From Desulfosudis oleivorans (lineage in GTDB: Bacteria > Desulfobacterota > Desulfobacteria > Desulfobacterales > SURF-7): a stretch of 64,000 nt of DNA. A program made the position numbers and the translations under genes. The stretch spans positions 1 through 64,000 of the forward strand of contig DYJD01000010.1 in assembly GCA_020723325.1 (NCBI GenBank), in the 5' to 3' direction. This document shows, piece by piece, positions 36,473 through 44,130 of the stretch (positions are counted from its first letter, which is position 1; every line of letters starts with the position of its first letter). The notes beneath the pieces were generated by a model, which did not search any database, was not told the DNA's origin, and saw nothing but the letters and a program-made list of their open reading frames with translations.

Positions 36473-36871
36473 ATGATCATGGAAAATGAAAACATTTTGT
36501 TGCTGTTGAATTCCGCCCACCGTAGCGGCGCCCGACTGCAAAAAATCATTGAAGGGGTTGCCGTGAACAAAAACATCATTGTTGTGCGCAGTGTCAAAAA
36601 TTTGATACGCATTCTCAGAAATCCCCAACATGGCATCGCCGCCACCGTTATATTCGAATCCAAGGACGGTGATCTGCGCGATTTATTGCCCTTCCGTGAT
36701 CTTTTGCTGCGTACCAATGTCATCATCATCCTGCCGGATCATGAACAGCATACCATTGCCCAGGGGCATGCCCTGCGGCCGCGCTATGTGAGCTATGCGG
36801 ACAGTGATTTTTCCGATGTGCGGGATGTGTTGCACAAAATGATGGGACATATGCCCGCCGTTCTGCACTGA
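36473..36871 (+). CDS. Small protein with receiver-like fold pattern
   Basis: 132 residues, not recognised by name. The alternating beta/alpha pattern (NILLLLNSAHRSGARL, KNIIVVRSVKNLIRILR, AATVIFESKDGDL, NVIIILPDHEQH, RYVSYADSDFSDV) resembles a response-regulator receiver, but the phospho-acceptor Asp and acidic pocket are not evident, so it would be a pseudo-receiver. An AGAGG site 7 bases before the ATG supports the start. It may be a signalling partner of the GAF protein downstream, though 368 bases separate them. Confidence 0.65.
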   Translation: MIMENENILLLLNSAHRSGARLQKIIEGVAVNKNIIVVRSVKNLIRILRNPQHGIAATVIFESKDGDLRDLLPFRDLLLRTNVIIILPDHEQHTIAQGHALRPRYVSYADSDFSDVRDVLHKMMGHMPAVLH

Positions 36872-37239
36872 TCCTCGCTTTTCTCTACTCCGAGTCATAC
36901 TCAGCGCTGCATTATCGCTCATCGCAAGCGAAAAAGAACGCACTTCCAGTTTTTGACATGATCTTCGCTTGACATACCTGGCTTGTTATCTATATAGTGG
37001 AATCATCAACGCTATATGACTTTCAGCTTGGATCTGATTGTCGGGCCTCACCTTTTCAACTGAACGCACTTTTTAAAACTATTCTTGTTGAACTTGTCCA
37101 TACGGGTATCATCTGTTCGACTCGTTGAATTGCATTTGCTTTTGTCGCCTGTGCCTTTTGTTTCCATTGAAACGCGGTGACTCGGCGCTTTTGGAAGATC
37201 AGGTCAGATAAACCACTATTTCTCATAAAGGAGGACAGT
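36872..37239. other. Intergenic region with promoter upstream of the GAF gene
   Basis: No gene seen. A good promoter candidate lies at 36969-36998, leaving a leader of about 235 bases without a recognisable riboswitch. Confidence 0.5.
36969..36998 (+). promoter_or_regulatory. Sigma-70-type promoter
   Basis: TTGACA (36969-36974) is followed after 18 bases by TATAGT (36993-36998); TATATA two bases earlier is an alternative -10. Confidence 0.55.
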
Positions 37240-37854
37240 ATGAGCCAGCATGCCATGCATTATGACACACTTCTACGGCTCACCAGAGCCATTACCATGA
37301 GCAAAGATCCGGAAGAGGTCGCCCTGATGACGGTGGAGGGCGTTACGACTTCTTTGCATGCAAAAGGTTGCGCCTTGTTTATGATCAACAACAAGACCGA
37401 TGAACTGGAGATTGTTTCTTCTTTTGGATTGAGTCGGGAATATTTGAGTAAAGGTCCGCTCAGTGTGATGAGTTCCATCGCCCAATCCTTGAAAGACGGG
37501 CCCATCGCGATTGACGATGTCAATGATGATCCCCGGATTCAATATCCCGAGGCTGCCAGAAAAGAGGGCATTAAATCGATCCTGGCGGTTCCCATCGTGA
37601 TCCATGGTAATATCATCGGCGCATTACGGGTTTATACATCCGACCACTGGGAATTTACCATGAACGATGTCAATCTGGTGCAAGCCCTGGCCCAAATCGC
37701 CGGAATGGCCATTGATATGTGCCGGCTCCACAAGGGGTATAAAACCAGTATTGAAATTCTAAAGGAAATGCGTGATCCGCATGGTATCAGAAGCAATAAA
37801 TGGACGCCTTATGAGGGCGTGCCCGCGAGTGTAGGCCTTAGAGCGACGAATTAG
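37240..37854 (+). CDS. GAF-domain sensor protein
   Basis: 204 residues from the ATG at 37240 with a strong AAAGGAGG site. Residues ~8-168 form a GAF domain (DTLLRLTRAITMSKDPEEVA, KGCALFMINNKTDELEIV, GIKSILAVPIVIHGNIIGALRVY). The last 30 residues are not conserved-looking. No output domain is present, so it probably binds a small ligand and acts on a partner. GAF ligands vary widely and none can be assigned. Confidence 0.85.
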   Translation: MSQHAMHYDTLLRLTRAITMSKDPEEVALMTVEGVTTSLHAKGCALFMINNKTDELEIVSSFGLSREYLSKGPLSVMSSIAQSLKDGPIAIDDVNDDPRIQYPEAARKEGIKSILAVPIVIHGNIIGALRVYTSDHWEFTMNDVNLVQALAQIAGMAIDMCRLHKGYKTSIEILKEMRDPHGIRSNKWTPYEGVPASVGLRATN

Positions 37855-37911
37855 GGTTTGTTTTCAAGGCAAGGCCCCCCCTGGATTTCCACCTTTTCGT
37901 TTCCCCTTGAG

Positions 37912-37976
37912 AGGGGGCAGAGGACATAAACGCTAATTTTGGAAGCGATAAATAATTATTTATGCTCTCTGCCCCT
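37912..37976. terminator. Long imperfect hairpin after the GAF gene
   Basis: AGGGGGCAGAGGACATAAA (37912-37930) is mirrored by TTTATGCTCTCTGCCCCT (37959-37976), with an inner AAATAATTATTT at 37950-37961. It lies 57 bases past the GAF stop. The rest of the 37855-38158 gap holds no gene. Confidence 0.45.
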
Positions 37977-38158
37977 GACCAGCCGTTTTGTCTTTTCTGC
38001 GAATGATTGGCAATTATGGACCAATATGGTATTGGTTGACGGCGTCGAGAAAGAAAGCAATCATCTCGACTGCGCGGAATGAGCCCAACATGAGATGCTT
38101 ATGTAGATTGGGTTTGAACTCAATATGATTTTGAAATGATTTGAACGATAGGTGAATA

Positions 38159-38752
38159 TTGAGCGCTAACAATACCGTCATCCGGCCACATAATCGGACG
38201 GGATTTCGTTTTGCCCTGGTCATTCTGACAATCGTTATGCTGGTGGTAGTCGGGAAATATTTCGACCTGCAGCAATATTTTGATTTACACGCCCTGCGCC
38301 GGTCCATCGCGGCTGCCGGGGCATGGGGTTATCTACTTTATGTTGTTCTATTTATCCTTGGGGAGCTGATCCATATTTTCGGTCTGATTTTCGTGGCTGC
38401 CGGCGTGTATGTTTGGGGCCAGAAAACCGGTTTCCTACTTGCCATGATCGGCGGAACAGCTTCCGTTTGCGTCAGTTTCCTGCTGGTGCGCGCCATCGGC
38501 GGAAAGGCCTTTGCCGGAATCCAAAAACCCTGGGTGCAGCGGGTATTGTTGAAGCTGAATCAGAAACCCATCCGCAGCGTCATTGTATTGCGGACTTTTT
38601 TGCTTTTGCATCCATCCCTGAATTATCTGCTGGCCCTTACCAATATCCGTTTCCGGGACTATGCCATTGGTTCTGTCATGGGATTGGTGACGCCCATTGC
38701 CTTGTTTGTCCTTTTTTTTGACTGGCTGATGAAAAAACTGCCGTCGTTTTAG
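38159..38752 (+). CDS. TVP38/TMEM64 (VTT/DedA-like) membrane protein
   Basis: 197 residues. Five or so membrane segments carry a VTT (SNARE-associated) domain: VYVWGQKTGFLLAMIGGTAS, FLLVRAIGGKAFAG and the re-entrant-loop segment VLRTFLLLHPSLNYLLALT. VTT proteins are proposed lipid scramblases or transporters; DedA relatives help recycle undecaprenyl phosphate. The start is a TTG with AGGTGA upstream, so the first residues are somewhat uncertain. It appears monocistronic. Confidence 0.82.
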   Translation: MSANNTVIRPHNRTGFRFALVILTIVMLVVVGKYFDLQQYFDLHALRRSIAAAGAWGYLLYVVLFILGELIHIFGLIFVAAGVYVWGQKTGFLLAMIGGTASVCVSFLLVRAIGGKAFAGIQKPWVQRVLLKLNQKPIRSVIVLRTFLLLHPSLNYLLALTNIRFRDYAIGSVMGLVTPIALFVLFFDWLMKKLPSF

Positions 38753-38775
38753 TCCAGTATTCAGAATCCTGAATA

Positions 38776-39144
38776 TTAGTTGGTTTTTGCATAGTTTGAA
38801 AAAATGGGCAAAGTTGCCTGGCCGCCGGCCTGAATGTTTTTATATTGGGCTTCCAAATCCCGGGTAAAGCTTTCTGTATCAAAGGTCATGTTGGTTGCCT
38901 GCACAGTCACAGGAACGGCTTCAACCCGGTGCTCAAACCCGGTGAGTTCCTTTTGATCCGGTCCGATGATTGTCGGGATTTGCGAAGGACGCTTGAAATC
39001 ATTGAAGTAGACTGCTTTCATTTCCTTTTCCTCCATCGGCTGCAAGCCTGCCAGGCTGGTTGAGGGCAGAACAAGCAAGCAGACAACGGCACCGATGATT
39101 TGATAAAATTTCATTTTCCGGGTGTGACGTGTGATTGTTACCAT
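38776..39144 (-). CDS. Small secreted protein of unknown function
   Basis: 122 residues. A signal peptide (KFYQIIGAVVCLLVLPSTSLAG) ends near residue 33, followed by the short motif LQPMEEKEMKAVYF, similar in style to small secreted proteins with an M-x-E-x-E-M-x-x-V start. The rest is polar. AGGAGG sits 8 bases before the ATG. It stands alone, convergent with the VTT gene. Function unknown. Confidence 0.7.
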   Translation of the reverse strand: MVTITRHTRKMKFYQIIGAVVCLLVLPSTSLAGLQPMEEKEMKAVYFNDFKRPSQIPTIIGPDQKELTGFEHRVEAVPVTVQATNMTFDTESFTRDLEAQYKNIQAGGQATLPIFSNYAKTN

Positions 39145-39440
39145 GGCAATTACCTCCTTGATGATATTGTGGTGATAAATTGTTTTCTCTGAACTTGTTA
39201 TTCAGCAAGGGGTGTGCCGTTTTACAATTTGATTATAACACGCTTGTATGATTGTATTATTTGTAAATAGGGGGCGCTCCTGGCAAAATCCAATACCTGA
39301 AACCAAAGTTGCCCTGGTGCCGCATGTTTGCTGAATGGTTGGGAAGGGGCGCAGGTTTATGGTTGTGGAAAGACTGTTGACCGGGAAATGAAAGTTGCGG
39401 GGATTGGTTGATAAGCGCTTGTCAGAACTTTCATATACGG

Positions 39441-40316
39441 CTAGTCGAATTTTTGGCTGATCAGCACACCGGTAAAAACGATGATGACGGCAAGGTACTG
39501 GGAAAAGGTGAGTTGTTCGTTTAAAATCAGCCGGCCGAGCAATACGGTAAACGCCGGAATCAGATTGACAAAGGCTGAGGCCCGGCTGGCTGGAATGCGG
39601 CTCACGCCATAATTATACAGGCCATAGGCGCCCAGGGTGATGACAGCCCCTAGATAAACAATCGCCGCGGCGGGAATCAATTCGAAGGTATTGGGCAGCG
39701 GGGTCCAAGGCAGAAATAGAAAAGGGAGAAAGAACAAACAGCCCACATAGGCCTGAATTGCGGTTAAAAAAAGGGGCGGAAACCGTTTTGTCAAGCGCTT
39801 GAGGGTTATGATATAGCCCGTGGCGCATACCATGGCCATGAATTCCATGAAATTGCCCAAGGGCGGATTGGGGGCCGACGCTGAAGCTTCACCGCCGATG
39901 CTGAGCCAGCAAACGCCCAAAATGGCCAAAGCAAATCCGAGCCAGGTTTTTCTGTCGATCCGTTCCAGCAGCACAAAATGGGCGGCAATTGCCACCATCA
40001 GGGGCAGCAAAGCCGTGATCATACCGGCCTGGGAAGCAGTGGTGTTTTGAATGGCTTTGGCTTCAAAGAGAAAATACAAACAGGGTTCGAAAAAAGCCAT
40101 CAGCAGAAGATACTTGATATCCCGGCCTCTAATGGAAACATTTTTAAAGCGCCGCCAGAAAAATATAAAACAGATGCCGGCCACCAGCATGCGGCCGAAG
40201 ATCACCACCATGGGATCATAGGTGCGGAAAGCCACTTTCAGGGCGATGAACGAACTGGCCCAGAGGATCATGGCCAGGATCAGGCAATACAGGGGAAAGA
40301 AGACGGATTGGCGCAT
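39441..40316 (-). CDS. EamA-family (DMT) transporter
   Basis: About 291 residues with ten membrane helices and two EamA repeats: ILWASSFIALKVAFRTYDPM starts the first and VCATGYIITLKRL the second, which ends with GRLILNEQLTFSQYLAVIIVFTGV. These inner-membrane proteins usually export amino acids or other metabolites. The start is uncertain: ATG at 40316 (MRQSVFFPLY) directly precedes helix 1 and has GGAG upstream; ATG 40334 and GTG 40382 are also in frame. No neighbour indicates a substrate. Confidence 0.85.
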   Translation of the reverse strand: MRQSVFFPLYCLILAMILWASSFIALKVAFRTYDPMVVIFGRMLVAGICFIFFWRRFKNVSIRGRDIKYLLLMAFFEPCLYFLFEAKAIQNTTASQAGMITALLPLMVAIAAHFVLLERIDRKTWLGFALAILGVCWLSIGGEASASAPNPPLGNFMEFMAMVCATGYIITLKRLTKRFPPLFLTAIQAYVGCLFFLPFLFLPWTPLPNTFELIPAAAIVYLGAVITLGAYGLYNYGVSRIPASRASAFVNLIPAFTVLLGRLILNEQLTFSQYLAVIIVFTGVLISQKFD

Positions 40317-40429
40317 GAGGGCTATTAACTCCATTAGGGGGTCATTGCAAGACAAATTCGGCGAATATGCTTGATTCTTCACGGTCAGCCGTGCTTTAAG
40401 GCAGATAAACGACTGAGAGGGAGGGATTC

Positions 40430-41422
40430 ATGCGCAAGTTGGTTGAAGCAGACGGCACCATTCCATTCGGCATCTATCCGGAGGCCATCGAGGAGCTGAA
40501 CTACGGTGATTATGCCTTGCGGACCCCCATGGGGCTGCCGGTGCCCGGTTTCATGAAAAAGATCAAGTTCAATCAGTTTCATTTTTTCGGCCTGATGGGC
40601 CCGGAATGGATGGCCGGAATGGCGGTTGTGGATCTGAAGATCCTGACCAACGGTTTTTTCTATTTGTATGACCGCAAGCAAAAGGTATTAATCGAAACCA
40701 AAAAGCTCAGCAAGCCCGGGGGCAAAACCCGTATCGGCCTGAACCCTGCCGCGGTGGACAGCCGGTTTGAAGCCGGTGATTTTGTCATCGCCATGCAGGG
40801 CAATACGGTCACGGCCCAGGGCCGGGACATTAGGCTCAATATGGAAGTGAATCTGCAAAAGAGCAATCCCCTGCGCATTTGCACACGGGCCGGGTACCGG
40901 GGCTGGGTCTACACTCAGAAAACGAGTCCGATTCAAATTAAGGGTGAAATCCTTTGTCAGGGCAAGACCTATGCCATTGCCTCCCCGGAATATATGGGCC
41001 TGATGGACTGGACCGGTGGCTTCATGCGCAAATATACTTGCTGGAACTGGGCTGCCACGGCCTGTACCCTGGCGGACGGCCGTTCATTCGGCTTGAATTT
41101 GTCCTGCGGCGTGAATGAAACCAGTTTCACCGAAAACGCCTTCTGGTTGGACAATGTCATGACCAAGGCGAGCACGGTGCATTTTGCATATGACCTGAAG
41201 GACCTGTATCGGCCCTGGCGGATCACATCCGCGGACGGCAAGGTTGAGCTCAGCTTTTATCCGGAAAGGGAACGGGGGGAGAAGATCCATGCCGGCATTG
41301 TCGCCTCGCGGTTCACCCAGTTGATGGGCACCCTGGAGGGCGAGCTCAGAACCGATGCCGGGGAAAAGGTGACCATCGCCGGCTGTCCGGGATGGGCCGA
41401 AGATCATTATGCCAAGTGGTAA
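40430..41422 (+). CDS. DUF2804 protein
   Basis: 330 residues matching DUF2804: the N-terminus LVEADGTIPFGIYPEAIEEL, then FFGLMGPEWMAGMAVVDLK, PEYMGLMDWTGGFMRKYTCW and the acidic end CPGWAEDHYAKW. The family has a beta-sandwich look related to lipocalin-like or carotenoid 1,2-hydratase-type proteins; its function is not established. An AGGGAGGG site supports the ATG. It lies 155 bases upstream of the SCP2-E1 fusion in the same direction, separated by a REP-like repeat. Confidence 0.88.
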   Translation: MRKLVEADGTIPFGIYPEAIEELNYGDYALRTPMGLPVPGFMKKIKFNQFHFFGLMGPEWMAGMAVVDLKILTNGFFYLYDRKQKVLIETKKLSKPGGKTRIGLNPAAVDSRFEAGDFVIAMQGNTVTAQGRDIRLNMEVNLQKSNPLRICTRAGYRGWVYTQKTSPIQIKGEILCQGKTYAIASPEYMGLMDWTGGFMRKYTCWNWAATACTLADGRSFGLNLSCGVNETSFTENAFWLDNVMTKASTVHFAYDLKDLYRPWRITSADGKVELSFYPERERGEKIHAGIVASRFTQLMGTLEGELRTDAGEKVTIAGCPGWAEDHYAKW

Positions 41423-41441
41423 TATACAGCCTTAATCAACG

Positions 41442-41492
41442 TTTCGGCCATCCACCATGGTGGGAGCGGCTTCCAGCCGCGCTAGGGCCGAA
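41442..41492 (+). repeat. REP/BIME-like element, copy 1
   Basis: TTTCGGCC-spacer-CACCATGGTGGGAGCGG-CTTCCAGCCGCG-spacer-GGCCGAA. The core TGGGAGCGGCTTCCAGCCGC starts at 41461. The same unit recurs near 49771, 51219, 58136 and 58376. Confidence 0.7.
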
Positions 41493-41577
41493 GGGGCGGC
41501 CAAGATCTGATGGGCGAGTCGGTTAATAGCCACGAAACGGCACAAAAGCACACGAAAAAAATTATAAGGGTTAAGCG

Positions 41578-44109
41578 ATGGGACCATTTCAAAGCAAGGC
41601 GGAACTGGTTGAGGTTTTATCGGCTTTGTGGACTGGGATTTTCGCCGATGAGGAAATTGTCCGGTCGGTTTCCGGCGCCAAACTTGTGGCCAAATTCCGC
41701 TACACGGATTTCGATACTGCGCTGTTCATCGATATCAGCGGGACAAGCCCGCGCTTCTACTGGGGTGGACCGGAAGAAGGGGGCTTTGATGTGGAGATGA
41801 TCCTTTCCTCGCAGACCAGCCATCTGTTCTGGATGGAGCGTCTCAATGTACCCCTGGCCCTGGCTTCCCGCAAAATCGTGGCCAAGGGGTCGGTCCAAAA
41901 GGCCTTGAAACTGCTGCCGGCCTTGAAACCGGCTTTTGCCCTGTATCCCCGCATCCTGGAACGCCTGGGCCGGACGGATCTGTTGCCGGTCGAAGTTCAG
42001 AAATCATCAAGAGCGCGCCGGCGCTGGTTCTTCGGCCGGGCCAAGGGAACGTTTGATCTCGGCCTTTTGCCTGAGTTGGCTTTGACTTTCAAATCCCCGG
42101 AAGGGGGCGGCGCGGTTACTGTAAATACCGAGCAGAAAAAATCGGTCACTTCCATGGATTTGCTCAAGACCATGTTGACCATCCGTTTTTTTGAGCAGCA
42201 TTTGGCCCAAGCCTTTAAAGACGGGCATCTGCCCACGGAAGCGATTCATTTGTCCATCGGCCAGGAGGCTGTGGCTGCCGGTGTCTGTCTGAATCTGAGG
42301 GCCGGGGATTACTTGAACACCACCCATCGGGGCCATGGCCACATCATTGCCAAGGGCGCGGATGTGAATGCCATGATGGCGGAGATTTACGGCAAGGCGG
42401 AAGGATTGTGCAAGGGCAAGGGCGGTTCCATGCATGTGACCGATGGTCGCATGGGCGTGTTGGGGGCCAACGGCATTGTGGGCGCCGGATACCTGCTGGC
42501 CCTGGGGGCAGGTTTTTCCATCAAGGCCCTTCATAAGAACGCCTGCATTTCCGTGGTGATCGCCGGTGACGGTTCCGTAAACCAGGGCATGTTTCACGAA
42601 GCCATGAACATGCTGGCCGTGTTTGCATTGCCGGTGCTGGTGGTGGTGGAAAACAACCGCTACGGCGAATTCACGGCCATCGAGCGTCATTCGGCGGTAA
42701 CGCAAGTATATCGCAGGGCCCAAGCCTATGGCCTGGAGTCCTATCGGTTTGACGGCAATAATGTTCAAACCGTATATGCCGAAGTGGGCAAAGTCATCGA
42801 GAAAATCCGATGGGACGGAAAGCCCCGGCTGGTGGAGCTCATGACCCATCGCTGGCACGGCCATATGGAAGGAGATCCGCAAACCTATCGCGGACCAGAA
42901 GAAAAGGAAGTGCATGCCAAGGAGGATCCGATTTTGCGCCTGGAACAGGAACTCATCAGTCAAGGCGAGCTGTCTCTGGAAGCCCTGTCGGCACTCCGTT
43001 CTGCTGTAGAAAAAAGCATTGCTGAAGCGGTTGAATTCGCGCAAGCAGCACCAGATCCAAGGGCCGAGGAACTGCTCCGGGATATTTACAGCCCAGAGGA
43101 CCCCGGCCTTTTTGAGGGCAGTTTCGATCTGTCGGGGCCTTTTGTGGAAATGTCCATGTCCCAGGCCGTCAATGGGGCTCTGGCCCAGGAAATGGACCGG
43201 GACGAGCGCGTTTTCCTCTGGGGCGAGGATGTGACTCTTGGCGGTTATTTCAATGTCACCGAGGGGCTAGTGGAGCGTTTCGGCCCCGGGCGGATCATTG
43301 ACACACCCATCTCGGAGAACGGTTTTGTAGGCGGCGCCGTGGGCGCGGCCATGACCGGCATGCGGCCGGTGGCGGAGATTCTGTTCGCCGATTTCTTGAC
43401 CTGCTGCATGGACCCCATCCTGAACCAGGCGGCCAAATTGCGCTATATGACCGGCGGCCAGGTATCCGTGCCCCTGGTCATCCGCACGCCGGTGGGCTCC
43501 GGCATCGGCATGGCGGCCCAGCATTCCCAGTCCATGGAAAAGTTTTTCTGCGGCATCCCCGGCCTGATGGTGGTGGCCCCCAGCGACGCCTTTACAGCCA
43601 AGGGCTTGCTGGCCGCGGCCATTCGTTCGGAAAATCCAGTTTTATTCTTTGAGCATAAGCTATTATATGCGGAAAGCGGCCCGGCCCTGGAAAGGGCCTA
43701 TACCCTGCCCATGGGCAAGGCCCGAGTGGTCCGGTCCGGTCAGGATGTCACCATTGTCACCTATTTGCTGGGAGTGGGAATTGCCAAGGCTGCTGCGGAA
43801 TTGCTGTCGGCCCGGGGAATCCAGGCCGAAATCATTGATCTTGTAACCCTCTATCCCCTGGACAACCGGACCATTCTATCGTCGGTGGCCCGCACCGGTC
43901 GTCTCGTAACCCTGGAGGAGGGGCATTTCAGCTACGGCATCGGTTCGGAAATCATCTCACGGACGGCCTTGGCCGGCTTCAGTCTGCTGAAAGCCGCACC
44001 CATAAAAATTGCCGCGCCGGAATGTCCCATACCCTATGCCAAGAACTTGGAAAATGCCATGCTGCCTACAGCGGAAACAGTCGCCGCCGCAATTGAAAAA
44101 ATGTTCTGA
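41578..44109 (+). CDS. SCP2-E1alpha-E1beta fusion, thiamine-diphosphate 2-oxo acid (or acetoin) dehydrogenase
   Basis: 843 residues, three parts. Residues ~1-140 resemble an SCP2 sterol-carrier-type lipid-binding domain (ALFIDISGTSPRFYWGGPEE, MILSSQTSHLFWM). Residues ~195-510 are an E1alpha with the thiamine diphosphate site GDGSVNQGMFHEAMN (~329-343) and VVENNRYGEF (~355-364), plus the HRWHGHMEGDPQTYRG loop. Residues ~525-843 are an E1beta with ISENGFVGGAVG and AAQHSQSMEKFF. E1 normally decarboxylates a 2-oxo acid or cleaves acetoin and passes the acyl group to a lipoyl E2. No E2 or E3 gene is adjacent. The AAGGG site fits the ATG. The substrate is unknown; the SCP2 part hints at a hydrophobic one. 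Confidence 0.88.
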   Translation: MGPFQSKAELVEVLSALWTGIFADEEIVRSVSGAKLVAKFRYTDFDTALFIDISGTSPRFYWGGPEEGGFDVEMILSSQTSHLFWMERLNVPLALASRKIVAKGSVQKALKLLPALKPAFALYPRILERLGRTDLLPVEVQKSSRARRRWFFGRAKGTFDLGLLPELALTFKSPEGGGAVTVNTEQKKSVTSMDLLKTMLTIRFFEQHLAQAFKDGHLPTEAIHLSIGQEAVAAGVCLNLRAGDYLNTTHRGHGHIIAKGADVNAMMAEIYGKAEGLCKGKGGSMHVTDGRMGVLGANGIVGAGYLLALGAGFSIKALHKNACISVVIAGDGSVNQGMFHEAMNMLAVFALPVLVVVENNRYGEFTAIERHSAVTQVYRRAQAYGLESYRFDGNNVQTVYAEVGKVIEKIRWDGKPRLVELMTHRWHGHMEGDPQTYRGPEEKEVHAKEDPILRLEQELISQGELSLEALSALRSAVEKSIAEAVEFAQAAPDPRAEELLRDIYSPEDPGLFEGSFDLSGPFVEMSMSQAVNGALAQEMDRDERVFLWGEDVTLGGYFNVTEGLVERFGPGRIIDTPISENGFVGGAVGAAMTGMRPVAEILFADFLTCCMDPILNQAAKLRYMTGGQVSVPLVIRTPVGSGIGMAAQHSQSMEKFFCGIPGLMVVAPSDAFTAKGLLAAAIRSENPVLFFEHKLLYAESGPALERAYTLPMGKARVVRSGQDVTIVTYLLGVGIAKAAAELLSARGIQAEIIDLVTLYPLDNRTILSSVARTGRLVTLEEGHFSYGIGSEIISRTALAGFSLLKAAPIKIAAPECPIPYAKNLENAMLPTAETVAAAIEKMF

Positions 44110-44130
44110 TCCGGCAGTGGTTTCATGGAA

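Noticed and set aside
42007-43044. 345-residue minus-strand frame opposite the E1 fusion
   Set aside because: Shadow frame with His/Gln-rich sequence and no start signal.
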